47,165 nucleotides of DNA from Xenorhabdus hominickii (lineage in GTDB: Bacteria > Pseudomonadota > Gammaproteobacteria > Enterobacterales > Enterobacteriaceae), in assembly GCF_002632725.1 (NCBI RefSeq), contig NZ_NJAI01000005.1, positions 125,214 to 172,378 on the forward strand, read 5' to 3'. The notes under the pieces were generated by a model that was given only the letters and a program-made list of their open reading frames with translations, ran no database searches and was not told the origin of the DNA. Positions 29,298-36,760 of the stretch are shown here, piece after piece. The position numbers were made by a program, and so were the translations under genes. Position 1 is the first letter of the stretch; every line of letters begins with the position of its first letter.

Positions 29298-30991
29298 TCA
29301 CTCATCATGCACCGATCAGCGGAATTGCCGCATACCGTGATAAGTACGTCTTAACAGCAGGCTACGATAACCAGATTATCTTGTGGGATGCCAAGACCCA
29401 ACGTCCACTCGTCCGTGCAATGCACGATCACCTAGCGAATCAGGGAGTGTTCTCGCCCGATGGTGCTTATGCCGTTACATCATCATCAGATTATAGTGCT
29501 CGGCTCTGGACTGTCCCCGACTTACGGTTGGTCGCTGTGTTCGCCGATCATGAGGACGATGTAGAAATGAGCGTATTTCATCCGAATAAGCCTCTGGTCG
29601 CAACTGCTTCACGCGATCATCACGTTCGGGTGTACGATTTCAGTGGCAAGCTGCTACATACGTTCAAAGGCCATTCAGCTGACGTAATCTCGGTTGAATG
29701 GATGCATAATGCCGACGAACTTGTCTCGTCAAGCGACGACGGTACGATCAAGCGTTGGTCACTTGAGAAAAACAGCCTCGTCGCTGACATCGATCTCGAT
29801 GGCATCGAAACCGATACGATCGCTATCGCAGCAGACGGACGCATATTCGCAGGCAACGACGAAGGAGAGATAATTTCAATCTATACTGACGGTTCGCAGG
29901 TGACATTTAGGGCACATGATGCGGGTGTAAAACGTCTTGTACTCGACCATAACAGAGGCCTTTTAGTGTCTCTATCATACGATCGCACAATGCGGCTATG
30001 GAAAGTGGATCCATTTGGGCATTTGGAAGAACTCGTGAGCGCGTCGTTGCCGCCTGAAGTATGGCCGCGTTCATGCTCTTTCGAAGGTGATGATCACATT
30101 GTGTTCGCGACTTTCCAAGCCAGCTATCGTCTGTACAACTGGAAATCCAATGACTGGGATTTGACTGAGCTAGCGCCAACACTCGTCGTCAATGCAGCCG
30201 TGTTAGTCGATGGCCAACAATGGACGATTGGTGATGCAGGCATCGTATGGGTCGATCAGCGTGAACACGCACGCACGGGCAGTCTATGCAACTTTCTCAC
30301 GCCCGTAGGTGACGTGATCCTGACAGGTGGGCAACTCGGCAAAGTGTTTGATGCGCGTACTGGTCGCGAGTTGTACCAGCATCGTTCCCCACTAAACTGC
30401 GGAGTGGCGTTCAAGCGCAATGGCATCGATCATGCGGTGCTCGGTGCATACACGGGTGAAGGTATTGTGCTGCGTATAGATGGTTCGCAAGTAACGCACG
30501 TCGCTGACCTGCCACTGCATGGTAACGCGGTTAAGGGCATTGCCATCTCTGGTGATCTGATTTTCTCCATTGCGGCAGACGCGTCAGCGACTTGGTATCG
30601 TGTGTCAACACTTGAGCAGGTATGCATGCTTAAGAATGCACACGAGAAGATCGCGAATGGCTGTATCGGCCTCAGTGACGGCTATTTTGCATCGGTAAGC
30701 CGCGATCTGAAATTGCGGATATGGTCACCAAATCATCATGTGGATGTAATCTCGACTCCCCACACACACTCGATCAAATGTGTTGCGGCAGGAGTTGACG
30801 GTCGCTATGTCGCGACTGGCAGCTATAACGGCCGTGTTGCTATTTATGACCGTATCGATAGCCTCTGGGTAATCAATGAGCAGGTAACGACTGCGGGAGT
30901 GTCGTCCCTCAGCTACGATCCGCTCACACATGTGTTTCTTGCAAGTTCATATGACGGCAATGTCTATCACATCCCGCTGGAGCACATATGA
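29294..30991 (+). CDS. WD40-repeat protein, ToxC-like
   Basis: A 565-residue beta-propeller protein with no signal peptide. WD-type repeat ends recur throughout: DNQIILWDAKT, DYSARLWTVPD, DHHVRVYDFSG, DGTIKRWSLEK, DRTMRLWKVDP, DLKLRIWSPNH and NGRVAIYDRID. The spacing suggests two propellers, or one large one with degenerate blades in the middle (about 230-420). Bacterial biosynthetic clusters rarely carry such proteins; toxC of Burkholderia glumae is the known case beside a GTP cyclohydrolase II. Its biochemical task is not settled. Both ends overlap neighbours by 4 bases (ATGA), implying coupled translation and perhaps fixed stoichiometry. Confidence 0.88.
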   Translation: MITHHAPISGIAAYRDKYVLTAGYDNQIILWDAKTQRPLVRAMHDHLANQGVFSPDGAYAVTSSSDYSARLWTVPDLRLVAVFADHEDDVEMSVFHPNKPLVATASRDHHVRVYDFSGKLLHTFKGHSADVISVEWMHNADELVSSSDDGTIKRWSLEKNSLVADIDLDGIETDTIAIAADGRIFAGNDEGEIISIYTDGSQVTFRAHDAGVKRLVLDHNRGLLVSLSYDRTMRLWKVDPFGHLEELVSASLPPEVWPRSCSFEGDDHIVFATFQASYRLYNWKSNDWDLTELAPTLVVNAAVLVDGQQWTIGDAGIVWVDQREHARTGSLCNFLTPVGDVILTGGQLGKVFDARTGRELYQHRSPLNCGVAFKRNGIDHAVLGAYTGEGIVLRIDGSQVTHVADLPLHGNAVKGIAISGDLIFSIAADASATWYRVSTLEQVCMLKNAHEKIANGCIGLSDGYFASVSRDLKLRIWSPNHHVDVISTPHTHSIKCVAAGVDGRYVATGSYNGRVAIYDRIDSLWVINEQVTTAGVSSLSYDPLTHVFLASSYDGNVYHIPLEHI

Positions 30992-31683
30992 GCAGTGGCA
31001 CTAAACCGCATTATATTGATACTCAGCGGGTAATCGTTCCCGTTGACGTTCCAAGCACAGCACCACACGACTATGAAGAGGTATTACGCTCGGATTTTGT
31101 GTCGAGTTATAACGAGGGACGAGACGTCTGGACCGAAGAGGCCGCAATGCAGCAGGCAAGTACTATCTTGCATGCTCATCTTGGTCGTTCTTCCGATGTC
31201 CTAGACGTTGGCGCAGGTCGCGGACGTGATACCCAGTTCTTACTAGCTCAAGGTCATCGGGTCACAGCGATTGACCTTGTTGAACTCCCCGAGTGGGCAC
31301 AACTAGTGCAGAACTGGGGCAATCAGGTTCTATTTAGCACAACACCCGTGACTAATCTTGATGGTGAGAACCTTTTTGATGGAGTGCTAGACAACGGCTG
31401 TCTACATCACCAACATCCAGACGAATACATTATATATCTCAGGCGCATCCACGAGCTTTTACGTTCAACTGGGCTCTTCACAATATCAGTGTTTGAGTCG
31501 AAAGAGCCAGGACGGCTGTATGCAAATAAAACGCAACGGCTTTATCGTGAGTTCACAGAGTCTGAGCTTATCGAGTTGTTGCACATCACGCATTTCACTC
31601 TTGTTAGTGTGCATCGAGTACCGCGTCCAAAAGCCGGACTGAACTATTTAGTTATGACGGTTAGAAAATCGTGTTCTTACTGA
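30988..31683 (+). CDS. Class I SAM methyltransferase, ToxA-like
   Basis: A 231-residue methyltransferase. Motif I is VLDVGAGRGRDTQFLL, followed by the acidic ribose-binding TAIDLVELP, motif IV DGVLDNGCLHHQHPDEY and GLFTISVFESKE. By context it matches ToxA, the N-methyltransferase shown in B. glumae to perform the last two methylations of toxoflavin. Whether this enzyme methylates once or twice cannot be read from the sequence. It starts within the WD40 stop codon (ATGA) and is followed by the FGE-like gene after nine bases. Confidence 0.86.
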   Translation: MSSGTKPHYIDTQRVIVPVDVPSTAPHDYEEVLRSDFVSSYNEGRDVWTEEAAMQQASTILHAHLGRSSDVLDVGAGRGRDTQFLLAQGHRVTAIDLVELPEWAQLVQNWGNQVLFSTTPVTNLDGENLFDGVLDNGCLHHQHPDEYIIYLRRIHELLRSTGLFTISVFESKEPGRLYANKTQRLYREFTESELIELLHITHFTLVSVHRVPRPKAGLNYLVMTVRKSCSY

Positions 31684-31692
31684 GATGAGGCC

Positions 31693-32682
31693 ATGCCCAT
31701 GAAACTTATGCTCGCCGACAACCCTAATTATCTCAGTGATCGTGCAGCGATGGCACTGCCAGAAAATCTATTCGTTGCGCGCATGCCCACGACGGTATTT
31801 TCAATGCATCTCGATCTACTGCAATTTGAGCCTGCAGAGTGGATAGCAATCGCGCAGAATCCGTCTACGCCATTCGAACGCCGTTACGCAGCGGGTACAT
31901 TGCTCAGCTTTTCTGGCGATCCACGTATCCGTCCGCTTGATCCTGAAATGTGTGATGTACCCGGTGCAAGCGTTTGGCTCGGCACTGCACCGGAGCAAGT
32001 TCCACAGGTAATTGCCGAATGGGAATGTGTCGGTGTAATCGAGGAATGGATAGCTAAGGAATGCCCACGCTACAACGTGGAAATCAAGGAATTCCGGATT
32101 ATGCGCTATCCAGTCACAAATCTCGAATATCGGCTCTTTCTTGAGCAAATGAGTGCGCCATGGCTTCCGACGTCTTGGTCCTTCGGTGTCTACCCAAGCG
32201 AGAAAGCAAATCATCCAGTCTGGTCTATCCCTCCGGAAGCAGCAGAAGCGTATGCAAATTGGCTGAGCAGGGCTACGGGTCGGCGTTTTCGGTTGCCTAG
32301 TGAAGCTGAATGGGAGTATGCAGCTTCTGGAGGTACTGGATCCGAGTATCCGTGGGGTAACGAGTTTAATCCTTACGCAGCCAATACGGTCGAAGCAGGG
32401 CCCTTATCGACAACGCCTGTTGGTATATTTCCTCTTGGTCGTAGCACATTTGGAATCGACGATCTTGCTGGCAATGTCGAGGAATATGTCGCCGACGATT
32501 ATTATCCCTACCCTGGAGGCAATGTGATTAACGATGATCTAGCAAGCACTCAGGGTAGCTATCGGGTCGCACGTGGTGGTAGCTTCACGCGCTTTGGCGA
32601 TCTGGCACGCTGCACACGTCGTCATGGCCGCTATCAGCGTGATATCTACGCGATGGGTTTTCGGCTCGTAGAGTCGCTTTAA
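31693..32682 (+). CDS. Formylglycine-generating-enzyme-like protein, ToxD-like
   Basis: About 327-329 residues; a start at 31699 has better spacing from GATGAGG than the ATG at 31693. The first 115 residues are a separate region. The rest is an FGE/sulfatase-modifying-factor domain: FRIMRYPVTNLEYRLF, RRFRLPSEAEWEYAASGG, YPWGNEFNPYAANT, GIDDLAGNVEEYV, YRVARGGSFTRFGDLARC and MGFRLVESL. Only one cysteine remains where copper-dependent FGEs have a Cys pair, so formylglycine formation is unlikely. The same fold is used by EgtB-type iron enzymes and, as I recall, ToxD. A role in forming the triazine ring is possible but inferred. Confidence 0.86.
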   Translation: MPMKLMLADNPNYLSDRAAMALPENLFVARMPTTVFSMHLDLLQFEPAEWIAIAQNPSTPFERRYAAGTLLSFSGDPRIRPLDPEMCDVPGASVWLGTAPEQVPQVIAEWECVGVIEEWIAKECPRYNVEIKEFRIMRYPVTNLEYRLFLEQMSAPWLPTSWSFGVYPSEKANHPVWSIPPEAAEAYANWLSRATGRRFRLPSEAEWEYAASGGTGSEYPWGNEFNPYAANTVEAGPLSTTPVGIFPLGRSTFGIDDLAGNVEEYVADDYYPYPGGNVINDDLASTQGSYRVARGGSFTRFGDLARCTRRHGRYQRDIYAMGFRLVESL

Positions 32683-32843
32683 GCATGGTCAGAATTGTGA
32701 TTAGACCACTTTATAACTGTAGTAGCGTATCTGAAGACAGCACCTTTGCGATGAGCAGGTTTTCCAGCAGAAGGATAACCTATCAATAGTGTAGCAAGGC
32801 GTACCAGCTTCTCAAAAATCATATTATTTAACGAGGGACTTCA
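32683..32843. other. Spacer between the toxBCAD-like genes and the second gene set
   Basis: 160 bases without a gene; no clear terminator hairpin or promoter boxes. It divides the cluster into a conserved azapteridine core and a downstream tailoring/export set, perhaps with its own promoter. Confidence 0.35.
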
Positions 32844-33896
32844 ATGATCGAACTAGCAGCTGAGACAATTTATGAGTCGGCAAACGACAAAATTGCACTG
32901 ACTTCAGTCGTCGACTTGGTGAAATTGTCCGACCAATACCGGCAATCGGCAGTCCTGCACTATGCCGTTGCCGAAAAGCTATTTGATTTGACACAGGAAA
33001 ATTGTACATCGGCCAAAATTGCCAAGAATTTTAACATGGTCGAGAGTAAGGTATCTATCCTGTTAAACGCTCTTGTTGCTCTCGGGCTTCTGAGGAAGGA
33101 TGGCAACGAATTTTTGAACACTGAGTTAACTACGCGATACTTGACAAGTACTAGTTCCGACTACATAGGCGCGATTATTGAACATCAGCATTTGCAGTGG
33201 GATAACTGGCCCCGGATTGGAGAAGTTCTACGTAGCGAAAAACCTCTCGACTTCCAACAGGAAAACCGTTTCATGCGCGATGAACGCGCTCGCAACGCGT
33301 TTAATGACGCAATGGTACGCTTGAGCCAGCCCATGCGCGACATCGTGAGCGGCCTCAGTGTTTTCACGAACGCAAATACGTCGATCGACCTTGCCGGTGG
33401 ACACGGTACCTACCTCGCAGAGGCGTTACGTTGTCATCCACAACTGATAGGCCAGATATGGGATCTACCAACGACCCGAGATGCTGCGCAAAAAACTATT
33501 GAAGCATACGGCCTCAGTGGACGGCTTAAGTTTTGTGAGAAAAACCTGCTTGATCCTCTCAACTTCGAGAAAGCAGCCGCTGACGTAGTTATGTTGAACG
33601 ACTGCCTTCACTACTTTGATGAAACAGAAGTACTTACAGTGATCCGCTACGCATCCAATATTGTTAATCCCGGTGGAGTACTCTTGATCCTCACAATGAC
33701 AATGGATGAAAATCGTATCACTCCCGCGCTATCTGCTGACTTCTCACTCCATATGATGATTAACACCAATCACGGCGAACTACATCCGACTCAGTGGATA
33801 GCGCGCGCTGTGCATGAGAATGGCTTGTCTATCAGTGAGCACTCAATTGGCCGCTATACACTTCTCATCGGTCAACGCCCTGCTAGTGAGGTATAA
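32844..33896 (+). CDS. SAM-dependent O-methyltransferase, family 2 type
   Basis: A 350-residue two-domain methyltransferase. The N-terminal winged-helix dimerisation region is about 25-110 (QSAVLHYAVAEKLFDL, ALVALGLLRKDGNEFLN). The C-terminal Rossmann domain has SIDLAGGHGTYLAEAL, the acidic GQIWDLPTT, DVVMLNDCLHYFDE and NPGGVLLILTMTMDEN. GAGGGA precedes the ATG. This architecture is common in natural-product tailoring. It is not part of the classical tox set, so it suggests an additional methylation. It is followed two bases later by the VOC gene. Confidence 0.86.
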   Translation: MIELAAETIYESANDKIALTSVVDLVKLSDQYRQSAVLHYAVAEKLFDLTQENCTSAKIAKNFNMVESKVSILLNALVALGLLRKDGNEFLNTELTTRYLTSTSSDYIGAIIEHQHLQWDNWPRIGEVLRSEKPLDFQQENRFMRDERARNAFNDAMVRLSQPMRDIVSGLSVFTNANTSIDLAGGHGTYLAEALRCHPQLIGQIWDLPTTRDAAQKTIEAYGLSGRLKFCEKNLLDPLNFEKAAADVVMLNDCLHYFDETEVLTVIRYASNIVNPGGVLLILTMTMDENRITPALSADFSLHMMINTNHGELHPTQWIARAVHENGLSISEHSIGRYTLLIGQRPASEV

Positions 33897-33898
33897 CT

Positions 33899-34762
33899 AT
33901 GCTTGTCTTCAAACTGATCAATCTTGATATTAATCCAACAGACGCAGAACAGGTCACTCGTGTATTATCCGAGCAATGCACAGTAGCCGGCTACCGATTG
34001 AGTATAGTAGAGGTGGGCAGTACAACGCCGGATGGGGTGTTTGTACTTTCGAGTGGTACACCGAATGTTATAAATAACAATAGACTAGCTGAAGTTGGGC
34101 CGATTGCTGTTGCACAGGTTTGTATCGATCGGGAAAGTATCGGCGGTGAAGCATCTGCAGCATGGCACGAAGTTCCTCAGGGTGTGTTCGGCTATCCCTT
34201 CGCACTTGAGATGAAATCTATGGGAGAGTCAGCCGATATCGTACGTGACTGGCTTGCAAGCTTCGCTACATTCACTGCCTGTATCAAGATGTGGCGGCGC
34301 CTACGTGACAAACCTGAAGATGGCAAGCCGCGCGAACTACGAGTGAATCATATTAACATCCTTGCTCGAAATCTTGACAAATCTGTCGATTTCTATCATC
34401 GAATCTTAGGAGCATCCTATTGCTATAATCTAGGTCCAAAGAAGGTTGTGATGGAGCTAAACGGCTTCGACTTTTTTATCGAACAAACGGATACCGTTGT
34501 TTACCCACCAGGTTACCATTTTGGCGTGCGCACAGACCCTGAAGGTGTCAAATCGATCGCTGTAATAGTAGAGGCAGACAGCAATATCAAGATCGTAAAA
34601 GGCAACGGCCCAACTCCTGGCTATCATTTGGGACTGGATCGTGTGCGTACCGCTTTCTACTTCGAAGATCCTGACGGTCTTGTAATTGAGATTTATTCAC
34701 CAGAAATCGAAATGCTTGAGAGTAATCCATATCTCATCTCGCAGCATTTTTCTCCGAACTGA
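33899..34762 (+). CDS. VOC-superfamily metalloprotein with an unrecognised N-terminal domain
   Basis: A 287-residue protein. The C-terminal half (about 146-272) is a glyoxalase/dioxygenase VOC domain: RVNHINILARNLDKSVDFYH, PGYHFGVRTDPEG, YFEDPDGLVIEIYSP. A metal triad His151, His207 and Glu264 can be proposed. Residues 1-135 form a domain I do not recognise. Toxoflavin-degrading enzymes (TxDE/TflA) are VOC-fold metalloenzymes, so a self-resistance or ring-modifying role is attractive; ring-cleaving dioxygenase or resistance to another compound are alternatives. It starts two bases after the O-methyltransferase stop. Confidence 0.82.
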   Translation: MLVFKLINLDINPTDAEQVTRVLSEQCTVAGYRLSIVEVGSTTPDGVFVLSSGTPNVINNNRLAEVGPIAVAQVCIDRESIGGEASAAWHEVPQGVFGYPFALEMKSMGESADIVRDWLASFATFTACIKMWRRLRDKPEDGKPRELRVNHINILARNLDKSVDFYHRILGASYCYNLGPKKVVMELNGFDFFIEQTDTVVYPPGYHFGVRTDPEGVKSIAVIVEADSNIKIVKGNGPTPGYHLGLDRVRTAFYFEDPDGLVIEIYSPEIEMLESNPYLISQHFSPN

Positions 34763-34798
34763 TAACCATTTTCAACCTATTAACAAACGAGGTAGTCC

Positions 34799-36202
34799 AT
34801 GAGTTCTAACAATACTCCCTCTTGGGGAGAACTGCTTTCCGGACGTAACGGCTTGCTCTCAATTGCGCTTGCAGGGGGAGTTGCGCTACATGCGATCAAT
34901 ATCTATATCGCGACGACAATCCTACCGTCCGTCGTACGAGATATTGGTGGGCTTGAGTACTATGCATGGAACACCACGTTGTTCATGGTCGCGTCGATTA
35001 TTGGCGCACCATTGTCCAAAAACGTACTAAGCCGTTTCGGACCGCGTGCTGCTTATCTCGTCGCTCTCATTGTGTTCTGTGGGGGGACACTCGTGTGCGC
35101 AAGTGCAAAAGACATGTTGTGGATGCTTGTTGGACGATTTGTGCAGGGCTTCGGCGGTGGCATCCTGTTTGCACTCAGCTACGCACTCATTCGTATCGTA
35201 TTCGATGGGCGGTTGTGGCCCCGTGCAATGGCGATGGTGTCCGGCATGTGGGGTATCGCCACACTCTGCGGCCCTGCAATCGGCGGCATCTTTGCGCACT
35301 CAGACACCTGGCGTCTCGCATTTATCGCTCTTTTGCCTGTTGCCGCCGTGCTGGCGGTGATCGTGCTCGTCCAGTTGCCGGCCTATGAGAAATCTAGTGC
35401 ACAAACGGAGCGAGCCGCAATTGGCAAGATTCTGCTGCTCGGTGTATCGGTACTCATCATATCGGTCGCAAGCCTGTCGAAGGAAGTTTTTGCAAACATC
35501 GGCGGTGTCATAGCTGGCCTCGTGATCTTCGCGTTGATTGCGCGCTTTGATCATAAGTCGAAAATTAAACTGCTGCCGACCGGCGCTTACGATATACGCG
35601 CGCCTCTTGGCGCAATTTATGCGTGCATGAGCCTGCTTGTAATCGGTATGACGAGCGAGATATTCGTACCGTATTTTCTGCAAACCATCCACGGCTATCA
35701 GCCGTTAATCGCTGGCTATGCGACTGCACTGATGGCGGCGGGTTGGACGGCTGGCTCGCTATTCAGCTCCGGACGCAGCGCACATACTGCGCAGGCGCTT
35801 GTGCGGCGTGGCCCGATTCTCGTTGTGCTTGCGCTCATCGTGCTTGCCATCATCATGCCATCGCAGCACCTGCTCAGCCCGGTTCCTAGCCTTACCTTGA
35901 TGTGCGTGGCGCTCGCTGCGGTTGGTGCCGGCATTGGTGCCACCTGGCCGCATCTGCTCACACAGGTATTTACGAACGCGCCTGCTGGTCAGGAAGATCT
36001 TGCGTCGACATCGATCACAACTGTGCAACTGTATGCAACAGCTATTGGCTCAGCACTTGCCGGTATCGTGGCCAATCTTGCCGGATTCTCTGACCCTGGC
36101 GGTTTAGCTGGCGCTCAGAGTGCCGCTATGTGGATGTTCGCAGTCTTTGCGATTGCTCCGGTGCTCGCTATGTTTATCGTACGCCGTGTACGCATTGTAT
36201 GA
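34799..36202 (+). CDS. MFS drug-efflux-type transporter
   Basis: A 467-residue membrane protein with about 12-14 hydrophobic segments. The MFS motif A-like loop NVLSRFGPRAAYLVALIVF follows TM2, and motif C-like GIATLCGPAIGGIFAH lies in TM5, typical of drug:H+ antiporters. No signal peptide. It probably exports the cluster product across the inner membrane, the job of ToxFGHI-type RND and other pumps in Burkholderia. The region is visibly richer in G+C than flanking host genes. Confidence 0.88.
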   Translation: MSSNNTPSWGELLSGRNGLLSIALAGGVALHAINIYIATTILPSVVRDIGGLEYYAWNTTLFMVASIIGAPLSKNVLSRFGPRAAYLVALIVFCGGTLVCASAKDMLWMLVGRFVQGFGGGILFALSYALIRIVFDGRLWPRAMAMVSGMWGIATLCGPAIGGIFAHSDTWRLAFIALLPVAAVLAVIVLVQLPAYEKSSAQTERAAIGKILLLGVSVLIISVASLSKEVFANIGGVIAGLVIFALIARFDHKSKIKLLPTGAYDIRAPLGAIYACMSLLVIGMTSEIFVPYFLQTIHGYQPLIAGYATALMAAGWTAGSLFSSGRSAHTAQALVRRGPILVVLALIVLAIIMPSQHLLSPVPSLTLMCVALAAVGAGIGATWPHLLTQVFTNAPAGQEDLASTSITTVQLYATAIGSALAGIVANLAGFSDPGGLAGAQSAAMWMFAVFAIAPVLAMFIVRRVRIV

Positions 36203-36247
36203 ATTCGCCAAGCGTCTGCCCACGAAGACCCATTATGAGGACTAATC

Positions 36248-36760
36248 ATGGACTCGATAGCCGGAATCGATCTATTTAAGGCTCTGCATGCATTCGGGAT
36301 CGCCGGATGGGCGACAATAGGCGTGATCAATAATGTGCAGTCATTCACAGTGACGACGGGCACAGTCGGTCGCATGATGAGCATGGCATTTCTCAAACAG
36401 GAACCGCCCGTGAATACACCGTTGCTGCGTCGTGCAACAACATCACGGGCGATGCATGGAGCTGCACTTGCCTTTATTGTGGTACTGCAGGCAATTACCG
36501 CTATTGCCATGTGGATAGGCGGTTATTTGCTACTGATGACGGCTTCATCATACCCAGAAGCGCTACCATGGCTCAATGTGGGTATTACCTGCTTTGCTAT
36601 GTGTGCGTTCGTTCTGTTACTGGGGGGATTGTGGTATGGCTACTGGATACGGCAAGAGGGCCTGCAACTTACACACATTGCTATCGTTATTTGGTCGATC
36701 GCCGCATTTTTGCTGTTCCATCTCAGTATGGCACCCGAATTGATAGGAGACATTCGATGA
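36248..36760 (+). CDS. DUF2165-type small integral membrane protein
   Basis: A 170-residue protein with four hydrophobic segments: about 8-30, 72-100 (AALAFIVVLQAITAIAMWIG), 110-132 and 140-160. The layout and the stretches LLLGGLWYGYWIRQEG and IAIVIWSIAAFLLFHLS resemble DUF2165. The function is unknown. It overlaps the next gene by 4 bases. Presence in this cluster hints at a membrane role in export or immunity, which is speculation. Confidence 0.7.
   Translation: MDSIAGIDLFKALHAFGIAGWATIGVINNVQSFTVTTGTVGRMMSMAFLKQEPPVNTPLLRRATTSRAMHGAALAFIVVLQAITAIAMWIGGYLLLMTASSYPEALPWLNVGITCFAMCAFVLLLGGLWYGYWIRQEGLQLTHIAIVIWSIAAFLLFHLSMAPELIGDIR

Noticed and set aside
36511..36756. N-terminal extension of the DHFDLDG protein
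   Set aside because: It lies inside the DUF2165 gene in another frame; the ATGA overlap with AGGAG at 36757 is the better start.
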